Shown: positions 57,295-64,000 of the stretch, piece after piece
Position numbering within the stretch: the stretch's first letter is position 1
How the letters are laid out: the number at the start of each line of letters is the position of its first letter
Assembly: GCA_000242935.3 (NCBI GenBank)
Contig: CP007053.1
Span: 5,689,001-5,753,000, forward strand
Origin: Opitutaceae bacterium TAV5
GTDB lineage: Bacteria > Verrucomicrobiota > Verrucomicrobiia > Opitutales > Opitutaceae
Reading direction: 5' to 3'
DNA length: 64,000 nt
Program-made: the position numbers and the translations under genes
The notes under the pieces: model-generated
Seen by the model: the letters and a program-made list of their open reading frames with translations, nothing else
Databases searched by the model: none
Told to the model about the DNA's origin: nothing

Positions 57295-58572
57295 ATGTCC
57301 CAGCAAACTGAAGAAACCCCGACCAATCCGCCGGCCGTCGCCACCGATGCCGCCGCGGGTTCCCCGGCGCCCGTCGCCCCTGCCAGTGCCCCCGCACAGG
57401 CTGCCCCTTCCACCCCGGCTCCCGATGCCCCCAAACCCGAAAAAGAGGAAAAACCCGACAACACTTTCCCGGTCAGCGGCGTTCTCGACATCGACACCCA
57501 GAAGGGCGGCAACGGCCAGCTCCTCGATCTGTCCCGCTACGGCAAACGCCGGCCGACCGACGCCTTTGTCCCCAAGGAGCTCATCCGCCGCTTCAAGCTC
57601 AAGCAGGGCTCCTTCATCACCGGCACCGCGTTTCCGGCCGAGGGACGTTTCCCGAACCCCAAGATGAAATTCATCGAATCCGTCGACGGGCTCACCATCG
57701 AGGAGCGCCGCGCGAAGATCGAATTTACCCAGCTCACGACCGTTTCTCCCGACGAACAGCTCAAGCTGGAGACGAAGGACGGCCGCCTCACCACCCGGGC
57801 CGTCGACCTGTTCTGCCCCGTCGGCAAGGGCACCCGCGGTCTGATCGTCGCTCCGCCCCGCACCGGCAAGACCACGCTCCTGCGCGACATGGCGCTGGGC
57901 GTGCTGGAAAACCACCCCGAGTGTCACGTCATGATCCTCCTCGTGGACGAGCGCCCCGAGGAAGTCACCGATTTCAAGCGCAGCGTGCCCGCCGAAGTCT
58001 GGGCCTCGTCCAACGACGAAAACGTCGAAAGCCACCTCCGCATCGCCGATCTCTGCATCGAGCGCGCCCGCCGCCTCGTCGAGGCCGGCAAGGATGTCGT
58101 CCTTTTCCTGGATTCGCTCACCCGTCTCGCCCGGGCGCACAACACCCAGCGCAACTCCGGCCGCACCGGCACCGGCGGTCTTGACGTGCGCGCCCTCGAA
58201 AAGCCCCGCCAGCTTTTCGCCTCCGCCCGCCGCACCGAGGAAGCCGGCTCGCTCACCATCGTCGCCTCCATTCTCGTCGAGACCGGCAGCCGCATGGACG
58301 ACGTGATTTTCCAGGAGTTCAAGGGAACCGGCAACATGGAGCTCGTGCTCGACCGCAAGTGCGCCGAGATGCGCCTCTGGCCCGCGATGAACGTCGCCGC
58401 CTCCGGCACCCGCAAGGAAGAGCTCCTCATCGACCCGCAGAAACTCGACGGCATCCATTTCTTCCGCCGCGCCCTCGTCTCGCAGCGCATCGAGGAGGCC
58501 ACCGAGACGATGATCGCCCGCCTCTCGAAAACAAAAAACAACGACGAATTCCTGAAACTCATCGCCCGCTGA
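57295..58572 (+). CDS. rho: transcription termination factor Rho
   Basis: A hexameric RNA helicase that ends transcription. The N-terminal ~65 residues are Pro/Ala-rich and disordered (PAPVAPASAPAQAAPSTP), followed by the RNA-binding OSB fold (VSGVLDIDTQKGGNGQLLDL) and the RecA-like motor with Walker A APPRTGKTTLLRDMA, Walker B DVVLFLDSLTRLARA and the Q/R-loop region RTGTGGLDVRALEKP. Length is 425 residues. The Pro/Ala leader is not in the E. coli protein but is common in other phyla. A repeat of GTTCGGAGTTC words follows. Confidence 0.97.
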   Translation: MSQQTEETPTNPPAVATDAAAGSPAPVAPASAPAQAAPSTPAPDAPKPEKEEKPDNTFPVSGVLDIDTQKGGNGQLLDLSRYGKRRPTDAFVPKELIRRFKLKQGSFITGTAFPAEGRFPNPKMKFIESVDGLTIEERRAKIEFTQLTTVSPDEQLKLETKDGRLTTRAVDLFCPVGKGTRGLIVAPPRTGKTTLLRDMALGVLENHPECHVMILLVDERPEEVTDFKRSVPAEVWASSNDENVESHLRIADLCIERARRLVEAGKDVVLFLDSLTRLARAHNTQRNSGRTGTGGLDVRALEKPRQLFASARRTEEAGSLTIVASILVETGSRMDDVIFQEFKGTGNMELVLDRKCAEMRLWPAMNVAASGTRKEELLIDPQKLDGIHFFRRALVSQRIEEATETMIARLSKTKNNDEFLKLIAR

Positions 58573-58593
58573 CGCCCTGCGTCGGCGGGGGGT

Positions 58594-58720
58594 CGGGAGT
58601 TCAGGGTTCGGAGTTCAGAATTCGGAGTTTGGCGACCAGGCAACCACGCCGCCACTCCCTCCCGGTTTCGCCTCCGGCCATCCTGAACCCCGAACCCTGA
58701 ATTCTGAACCCTGAACTCCG
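58594..58720. repeat. inverted repeat, GAACCCTGAACTCCG family, after rho
   Basis: The left arm CGGGAGTTCAGGGTTCGGAG, then TTCAGAATTCGGAGT, pairs with the right arm CCTGAACCCCGAACCCTGAA, then TTCTGAACCCTGAACTCCG. The arms are strings of 8-9-base words (GAACTCCG, GAACCCTG), so they can pair in several registers. A related family surrounds the four-helix-bundle gene at 60.6-61.3 kb. Confidence 0.85.
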
Positions 58721-58872
58721 CCGGGCGGGCGAATTCCCCATTTTCCCCGCAAAATGGGGAATTCGCCCTTGCGCCTCCCGCGTGAAACCTGAAAAAATCC
58801 ACCTTTACTATTCGTCCCGGCACATTTCATCGCAGGGCCGCACCGACCAGCACGCTCCTTCAAACCTCCTCT

Positions 58873-60636
58873 ATGCATAGCTTTTCCGAGCAATGTCTCG
58901 ACATGGCCCGCTCCATGCTCGGCCACAATCTTGATGCCATCCAGCCCGATGGCAGCATCCTTCCCGCCCAAGGTGAATTGCCCCGCCCCGATGAACCCGG
59001 CCATGTTGCCTACGCCCTCGGCGATTTTTATCGCGCCACCGGCGAGACCACGCTCAAGGGTTACGACCTGATCGACCTTACCGCCCGTTGCGTCACCGCG
59101 CAGATGTTCACCGAGCCTGCCGCGGAAAACGGCCTCGCCTACGCCTCGCTCGGCCTCCTCTGCTTCGGCCCCTCCAAGGAGCGCAACCCCGTCTGGGAGC
59201 GCCTCGTCGAGGAGACCCAGCAGCGGATCGACAAGCAGCTCCTGCACCGCAGCGACTACGACAACCACTGGCAGGCCTTCAACATCGCCAAGGCCGTGGC
59301 CCGCTACTCGTTCGGCCTTTCCAAGAAGGACGAAACCTCGCGCCTCATCGAGCGCATGGTCGACCGCATCAACCAGACCAGCTCCAGCGGTTTTTTCGAC
59401 GACTCCACCGAAGGCTTCGGCGGCAACTTCAATCTCTACGGCGTCCTCGCCTTCGTCTTCATCCGCTCCGCGCTCCAGCTCCACGCCAACAGCGGTGTGC
59501 GCGACCGCAAGCTCCCCACGCTGCGCACCTACGCGGAAAAATACCTCAAGATGATCCCCGACCTCGTCCGCTCCGACGGACTCGGCTGGGCTTTCGGCCG
59601 CGCTGCCGGCGCCTATGGCCAGACGCATCTCATCAGCCTCATCCTCCAGGGCCTGCGCGACGGCTGGATTCCCGATACCGACAAGCCGAAGTATTTCGAC
59701 ATCCTGCGCCGCCTCTTCGTCTTTTTCTACCAGACCTACCTCGACCAGGAGCACGGCTTCCTCGACTTGCGCGACGGTGAGCGCACCGCCTACGACAATC
59801 ACACCACGCGCATGGCCAACTTCGACGCCGCGCGTTACCTTTGTCAGTGGGCCCGCCTCGCCAAGACCGTGCACCTGCCCGCCATCCCGACGGGCAAGAC
59901 CGAGGCGCCGCGCACCGTCGGCCGCTTCATCATCTTCGACAAGTCCAGCCGCAAGGAGCAGGGGCTCTTCCTCTATCGCGATGCCGGCAGCGGCCTGCAC
60001 ACGCAGATTCCGCTCATCAGTTCCGGCACCCATCTCACGGCCGACTCGCTGCCTTTCCCGCATTGTCCGGGCATTTTCGACTGGCCCAACAACATCTACG
60101 CCCCGGTGCTCCTGCCCGAGCTCACCTTCGGCGACAATGTGACGATCCCCGCCTTCTACGGCAAAAACTGCGTCACCGGCCTCGGCCTCCGCAACAGCTT
60201 CTATTTCCGCTACGAACAGCCCGAGCTCATCAACATAAAGGAAGAGATCGTCAAGGGCCTCGGCAGCGTGAAAGTCCAGTGGAACTTCAGCGGACCCAAC
60301 ATCAGTTGCGAATTCATCTACACGGTGAAACAGCAGGTCCAGCTCGACAAGTTCCGCTACCAGCTCTTCATCGCCGCGCCGCATTCGAAGTACCGCATGG
60401 CCGGCTCGCTCGCCCTCGGTCCCGAAGGCCACCGCTGCACCGTACAAAAAGACGACTTCCAGGGCCACTGGCTGGAAACCGAGGTCGTCAATCTCGATCC
60501 GCACTACCGGACCAACTACGGCAAGATCCACTACATCCAGACCCTGCTGCGCGACCACCCGCTCATCATGCGCCCCGGCAACGTTTACCGTTTTGCCGTA
60601 AACTTCGAGCCGGACGTGGCGCAGATCGACGGCTGA
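58873..60636 (+). CDS. heparinase-like (alpha/alpha)-toroid protein, no signal peptide
   Basis: A 587-residue protein starting MHSFSEQCLDMARSMLGH. The N-terminal ~350 residues are helical (YDNHWQAFNIAKAVARYSFG and GLGWAFGRAAGAYGQTHLIS), and the C-terminal ~230 are beta-rich, the architecture of heparinase II/III and alginate-lyase families. No signal peptide is seen, unlike most secreted lyases, so it may act on oligosaccharides inside the cell. Substrate is unknown. A 12-bp hairpin spans its stop codon (60621-60650). It stands between rho and the repeat-bounded unit. Confidence 0.75.
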   Translation: MHSFSEQCLDMARSMLGHNLDAIQPDGSILPAQGELPRPDEPGHVAYALGDFYRATGETTLKGYDLIDLTARCVTAQMFTEPAAENGLAYASLGLLCFGPSKERNPVWERLVEETQQRIDKQLLHRSDYDNHWQAFNIAKAVARYSFGLSKKDETSRLIERMVDRINQTSSSGFFDDSTEGFGGNFNLYGVLAFVFIRSALQLHANSGVRDRKLPTLRTYAEKYLKMIPDLVRSDGLGWAFGRAAGAYGQTHLISLILQGLRDGWIPDTDKPKYFDILRRLFVFFYQTYLDQEHGFLDLRDGERTAYDNHTTRMANFDAARYLCQWARLAKTVHLPAIPTGKTEAPRTVGRFIIFDKSSRKEQGLFLYRDAGSGLHTQIPLISSGTHLTADSLPFPHCPGIFDWPNNIYAPVLLPELTFGDNVTIPAFYGKNCVTGLGLRNSFYFRYEQPELINIKEEIVKGLGSVKVQWNFSGPNISCEFIYTVKQQVQLDKFRYQLFIAAPHSKYRMAGSLALGPEGHRCTVQKDDFQGHWLETEVVNLDPHYRTNYGKIHYIQTLLRDHPLIMRPGNVYRFAVNFEPDVAQIDG

Positions 60637-60650
60637 TACCGTCGATCTGC
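60621..60650. terminator. hairpin over the stop codon of the heparinase-like gene
   Basis: GCAGATCGACGG and CCGTCGATCTGC form a perfect 12-bp stem with loop CTGATA, and the stop codon lies inside it. No T-run follows, so it may be an RNA-stabilising or Rho-independent-like structure, and termination is not certain. Confidence 0.6.
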
Positions 60651-60652
60651 TG

Positions 60653-61268
60653 AAGTTTAGGGTTTGGGGTTCGGAGTTTAGAGTTTATGCAAATGTGGCC
60701 GACACCGTTCCTTGGCGTCTGCCACAACTTTGAACGCTAAACTCCGAACTCTAAACTTTTATCGGTTATGGCCACCATCCAACGTTTCGAGGATTTCGAC
60801 TGCTGGAAAACAGGGCGCATGTTGAAGCGGGCAATCTACCGTTTCACGCGGCAACGTCCCTTTGCTGCCGACTTCGCGCTTGTTGACCAGATTCGACGGG
60901 CGGCCCAGTCTGTTACCTCAAACATTGCCGAGGGTTTCGAGCGCGAGGGAAACAAGGAATTTATCCAGTTTCTGTCGTATTCCAAAGGCTCCGTCGGCGA
61001 GGTGAAGGACCAACTCTATACCGCACTCGACGAGTGCTACATCACGCAGGAAGACTTTGACCGTACCTACGCTCTTGCGGACGAAACCACCCGAATGATT
61101 GGTGGCCTCATGGCCTACTTGCGGCGAACCGAACTCACCGGTTCGAAATTCAAACGTTCCCCTGCCTCCATGTCTCCCTCTGGCCCGGCCACTCCCGTCC
61201 GCTCCAAACCCCGAACTCCAAACCCCGAACTCCAAACTCCAAACCCTGAACGCCAAACCCTGAACTGA
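60653..61268. repeat. repeat-bounded unit around a four-helix-bundle gene
   Basis: Left arm at 60653-60686 (AAGTTTAGGGTTTGGGGTTC, then GGAGTTTAGAGTTT) and an inner right arm at 60733-60759 form one palindrome before the gene. A second, longer right arm of repeated words (CCGAACTCCAAACCC, CTGAACGCCAAACCC) runs from 61204 to 61268 and is in inverse orientation to the left arm. The last ~20 codons of the gene are made of this repeat. The whole therefore has inverted ends and one gene. Confidence 0.75.
60768..61268 (+). CDS. four-helix-bundle protein (23S rRNA intervening-sequence/Avd-like)
   Basis: A 166-residue protein starting MATIQRFEDFDCWK. The helical core has LVDQIRRAAQSVTSNIAEGF with the family signature (SV-x-SNIAEG-x-x-R), then NKEFIQFLSYSKGSVGEVKD. 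This family is known from 23S rRNA intervening sequences and from the Avd proteins of diversity-generating retroelements, but no rRNA or retroelement is near. The last ~35 residues are Pro/Thr/Asn-rich (KPRTPNPELQTPNPERQTLN) and encoded by the downstream intergenic-type repeat, so the original stop was probably lost. Role unknown. Confidence 0.85.
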   Translation: MATIQRFEDFDCWKTGRMLKRAIYRFTRQRPFAADFALVDQIRRAAQSVTSNIAEGFEREGNKEFIQFLSYSKGSVGEVKDQLYTALDECYITQEDFDRTYALADETTRMIGGLMAYLRRTELTGSKFKRSPASMSPSGPATPVRSKPRTPNPELQTPNPERQTLN

Positions 61269-61271
61269 ACC

Positions 61272-62033
61272 ATGCTCGCTCGCAGAATCATCCCTTGTCT
61301 CGACGTAAAGGACGGCCGTGTCGTCAAAGGCATCAAGTTCCAGGAACTCCGCGATGCCGGTGATCCCGTCGAATCGGCCAAGGCCTACGACGCCCAGGGC
61401 GCCGACGAGCTCGTCTTTCTCGATATCACGGCCTCCAGCGACGAGCGCAACATCATGCACGACGTCGTCGCCCGTACGGCCGAGCAATGCTTCATGCCGC
61501 TGACGGTGGGCGGCGGCCTGCGCACGGTCGAGGATATCGAACGCATGCTCAAGAGCGGCGCCGACAAGGTCTCGCTCAACACGGCGGCGATCAAAAACCC
61601 GCAGCTCATCGCCGACGCCTCCAGCCGTTTCGGCGCGCAGTGCATTGTCGTTGCCATTGACGCCCGCCGCGAACCCGACGGCAAGACCTGGCGTGTATTC
61701 ACGCACGGAGGACGCAACCCGACCGAGCTCAACGCCGTCGCCTGGGCCCGCGAGGCCGTGGCGCTCGGCGCGGGCGAGATTCTGCTCACGAGCATGGATG
61801 CCGACGGCACGAAGGCTGGCTACGATGTGGCGCTTACGCGAGCGGTCAGCGATGCCGTGACGGTGCCGGTCATCGCCAGCGGCGGGGCAGGGGAGCTGGC
61901 GCATTTCAGCGAGGTGCTGGATGCCGGCCACGCCAGCGCCGTGCTGGCGGCCAGCCTGTTCCACTTCGGCACGCTCACGGTGCCGCAGGTAAAGGACTAT
62001 CTCGCGAGCCAGGCCATTCCGGTGCGCCGCTGA
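61272..62033 (+). CDS. hisF: imidazole glycerol phosphate synthase subunit HisF
   Basis: The cyclase subunit of histidine synthesis, which uses ammonia from HisH. The catalytic Asp pair is in [15 protein letters not shown] (Asp near residue 11) and in [14 protein letters not shown]. The (beta/alpha)8 barrel phosphate loops are [11 protein letters not shown] and [14 protein letters not shown]. Length (253 residues) is standard. Only three bases separate its ATG from the stop of the four-helix-bundle gene. No other his gene lies in the window. Confidence 0.97.
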   Translation: MLARRIIPCLDVKDGRVVKGIKFQELRDAGDPVESAKAYDAQGADELVFLDITASSDERNIMHDVVARTAEQCFMPLTVGGGLRTVEDIERMLKSGADKVSLNTAAIKNPQLIADASSRFGAQCIVVAIDARREPDGKTWRVFTHGGRNPTELNAVAWAREAVALGAGEILLTSMDADGTKAGYDVALTRAVSDAVTVPVIASGGAGELAHFSEVLDAGHASAVLAASLFHFGTLTVPQVKDYLASQAIPVRR

Positions 62034-62222
62034 GAGGCTCACCTCCTTGGATGCCGGGTCGTCGATGGTGCGGCGCGTAGGGTGGAAGATTTACAATCGC
62101 GCCACAGATGCGAGCGTACCGATCGTAATGCTCACCAAAGACCGTCCGCTGACGGGTGCCAGGTCGCTTGGTCTGGCGCTTGGTGTGGCTTGTGATGTCA
62201 GCGCAGCGACCCGGAATTTCAT

Positions 62223-63077
62223 TTATCGCGATCTTCTCGCCCGGGCCTCCTGAAATGCCCGGAACAACACGGTGGCGTAGCCTTCCATCCCCTTGTCATT
62301 CGGATGCCACTTCACGCCCTTGTGTTCACCCCAGCCGCGACACGTCGGGTCGAGCGCGTAGTCGCGTACGCTGGCGAAAGGGACGTTCTTGTCTGTGCAA
62401 ACTTCCTGAAAAACACGCTCGATGGTCGCACTCCAGCCGGAGCCTTCGTAGCTGTTCCATCCTTTGGCAGGGTTGCCAGGGACCCAGACGCCCGTGCAGA
62501 TCACCAGCGGCTGCGGATCACGAAGATCGCTGAAAGACTCGATGAGTTGCGCGTACGTTTTGCGGAGCTCGGCCTCACCCACAGATTCACGATCGTGTTC
62601 GCCAAGCTGAATCACGACAAGATGGGGCCGAAAGGCTTTCATGCCTTCGGCCTGATACAGTTTGCCGGCCACCGTGGCGCTGCGCAGATTCTGACCGGCG
62701 TCAGGCGGGAGAGGACGCCGCCGCGCTTGCGAGTCATAATAGATTTCCACCACACGGTCAGGCATTGTTTTGCGGATACGTTCGGCAAGCAGATGGACAT
62801 AGTCCTTTTCCGCCTGCGAAGCCGCCATGCCGGCCACGTGATTCCAGCCGAGTTCCGGTTTGATACCATGCCGTGTGATGCTGTCGCCGATAAAAAGGAT
62901 GCGCCAGGCATTGGGTGCACTTTTGGCGACAGGTGAGTCGAGCACCTCGCGCTGGCTCCGGACGACCTCGTCCGGATCGTGTGTGGCTGACATATCAGCG
63001 CGAGTATAGCCAGCGCACAGGGAGACGGCGCAGCAGACAAGCAGACAGGCACGGCGAAAAAGGAGTGAAATCACCAT
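62223..63077 (-). CDS. secreted SGNH/GDSL-family hydrolase
   Basis: A signal peptide (residues 1-27, ending AGYTRA) precedes an SGNH esterase: the catalytic Ser is in ILFIGDSITRHG, the Gly/Asn region in HLVVIQLGEHDRESVGEAEL, and the Asp/His pair in KWHPNDKGMEGYA. Such enzymes deacetylate polysaccharides or peptidoglycan. The ATG giving MVISLLFRRACLLVCC (284 residues) provides the signal peptide; the frame upstream has no similarity. It lies 28 bases after a pseudopilin gene on the same strand, so the two may be one unit. Confidence 0.87.
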   Translation of the reverse strand: MVISLLFRRACLLVCCAVSLCAGYTRADMSATHDPDEVVRSQREVLDSPVAKSAPNAWRILFIGDSITRHGIKPELGWNHVAGMAASQAEKDYVHLLAERIRKTMPDRVVEIYYDSQARRRPLPPDAGQNLRSATVAGKLYQAEGMKAFRPHLVVIQLGEHDRESVGEAELRKTYAQLIESFSDLRDPQPLVICTGVWVPGNPAKGWNSYEGSGWSATIERVFQEVCTDKNVPFASVRDYALDPTCRGWGEHKGVKWHPNDKGMEGYATVLFRAFQEARARRSR

Positions 63078-63105
63078 TTTGGGGAAACGGGGAGCAGAAG
63101 AGGAA

Positions 63106-63894
63106 TCAGGATTCGCCCGGCGCTTTGTTCGGTTGTTGGTTTCCTGGGGCGAGTTTCCACAGTTTGTGCTCATTGGCATGACCATTCTGCTGCTGCGTGC
63201 TGGAAAAGGCTGTATCCGACTCCTTGAAGGCTGCCACATGGGCGTCCAGAAATACCGCGTTGCAGGTGTCGCCCCGGTGACGGAATTTGGGCACGAAATC
63301 GTTGCCGCCATAACCAACGCCATTTTTCCCTCCCGGTCTCACATAAGGGCGCCACTCCTGCGAAGGGTTGCCGCTCCCCTTTCCCGAATCGACAATGAGC
63401 ACGGTACGCGACGGAGCCCCGGCCATCGACATGCTGTAACGCTGTGTCACCGTGCCTCCGCTGATCTTGCACAGGTAGGTGACGTTGTGTCCGTATCCAA
63501 AGACGCTCTCTTTGATGTCCGGACATTTGTATGCCGGCATCTCGTCGTAACTGGAAATCGGATCGTTTCCCAATGTCCGTCCCCCCATGTAGGACAATAG
63601 CAATCCGGGCCAGTTTTTCCTGTGCAAAGGAGCCAACGACTGCTCCGCATCGTAGGCGTAAGGAAGGATGACATCCTTGTTCTCGGTCGAATACATCATG
63701 GCCGCGACACCGATTTGGCGGAGGTTGGACTTGCACTGAGCAGCGCGAGCCGAGGAACGGACAAGCGCGACGGTCGGAAGTATGATCGCGGCCAGAATGC
63801 CAATGATGGCAATGACCGTCAAAAGCTCGATCAATGTGAAGCCTCTCGTGACTAAAAATCGAATACGTATCGGGGTTGAATGCGTGGATTCCAT
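63106..63894 (-). CDS. pseudopilin-type protein (prepilin methylation domain, H-X9-DG type)
   Basis: An 18-residue leader ends in [22 protein letters not shown], the prepilin cleavage site with Glu+5. The C-terminal [20 protein letters not shown] is an H-X9-D variant of the H-X9-DG signature. The middle is Tyr/Gly-rich. It is the third pseudopilin of the window, next to an SGNH hydrolase, as the second lies beside a toroid protein. It probably works at the cell surface with its neighbour. Length is 262 residues. Confidence 0.9.
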   Translation of the reverse strand: MESTHSTPIRIRFLVTRGFTLIELLTVIAIIGILAAIILPTVALVRSSARAAQCKSNLRQIGVAAMMYSTENKDVILPYAYDAEQSLAPLHRKNWPGLLLSYMGGRTLGNDPISSYDEMPAYKCPDIKESVFGYGHNVTYLCKISGGTVTQRYSMSMAGAPSRTVLIVDSGKGSGNPSQEWRPYVRPGGKNGVGYGGNDFVPKFRHRGDTCNAVFLDAHVAAFKESDTAFSSTQQQNGHANEHKLWKLAPGNQQPNKAPGES

Positions 63895-63926
63895 GTGATG
63901 GTGGGGGGAAGGATACTGCGCAGGGA

Positions 63927-64000
63927 TCAGGGTTTCAGCAGCGACAGGGAGGCGTCCGTAAACGCTCCGCTGCCACTGGCGAAAAACACGCGGTCGGTCG
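63927..64000 (-). CDS. C-terminal end of an unknown gene (5' part outside window)
   Basis: On the minus strand a frame open from the window edge reads [20 protein letters not shown], then LKP and a stop. It lies 32 bases upstream of the pseudopilin gene, in the same direction, so it is probably the preceding gene of that unit. Too little is visible to name a function. Confidence 0.45.
   Translation of the reverse strand, partial: TDRVFFASGSGAFTDASLSLLKP

Noticed and set aside
58615-60558. 647-codon minus-strand frame opposite the heparinase-like gene
   Set aside because: Low-complexity antisense frame without recognisable domain.
60653-60759. Possible CRISPR array (regular short repeats)
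   Set aside because: The repeated words are 8-9 bases without spacers of constant length and pair as an inverted repeat; no cas genes are present.

Overview
The window reads as a high-GC, Gram-negative chromosome of the Verrucomicrobia, most likely an Opitutaceae-like lineage. This is inferred from three pseudopilin-type (GFTLIELL) secreted proteins with H-X9-DG-like tails, a PEP-CTERM protein, many (alpha/alpha)-toroid carbohydrate-active proteins, LacI and AraC regulators beside sugar genes, and word-like intergenic hairpins. No rRNA, tRNA or CRISPR array was found. Taxonomy could not be tested without a search.

1-15.97 kb is a surface-polysaccharide region. A + strand run of nine tightly spaced genes (745-11962) follows the end of a membrane protein: CDP-glucose 4,6-dehydratase (rfbG), the Fe-S/PMP 3-dehydrase (rfbH), an NAD-dependent sugar epimerase/reductase, a radical SAM enzyme, two methyltransferases each fused to a Rossmann-like domain, a ThDP enzyme of the acetolactate-synthase type, a HAD phosphatase and a NeuB-like synthase. 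Together they suggest a branched or modified 3,6-dideoxy sugar plus a nonulosonate-like acid. Two divergent polytopic membrane proteins follow, one of them TMTC-like with TPRs.

15.97-19.3 kb is a nest of insertion sequences. An intact IS256-family element and an intact ISL3-family element, each with an 8-bp target duplication, sit inside an older, decayed IS256-like element on the opposite strand.

19.3-45 kb is mostly core genome: a pseudopilin, ilvE, an mcsA-mcsB-clpC protein-arginine-phosphorylation operon, murJ, ispF, an OppA-like lipoprotein, fmt, a secreted carbonic-anhydrase-like protein that has lost its zinc ligands, a two-domain ABC permease, a DMT exporter, an O-methyltransferase divergent from a MarR regulator, an esterase, an oxidoreductase divergent from an AraC regulator, a glycosyltransferase and prfC.

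45-51.4 kb looks like a carbohydrate-utilisation locus: LacI regulator, PEP-CTERM protein, pseudopilin, a large secreted toroid protein and a beta-propeller glycosidase. A small ParE-type toxin-antitoxin pair follows.

52-64 kb holds purH, cysK, acs, rho, a heparinase-like protein, a four-helix-bundle gene bracketed by inverted word-like repeats, hisF, and a minus-strand module of SGNH esterase, pseudopilin and the end of another gene. Many intergenic spaces carry long imperfect palindromes of several sequence families, often starting just after a stop codon.
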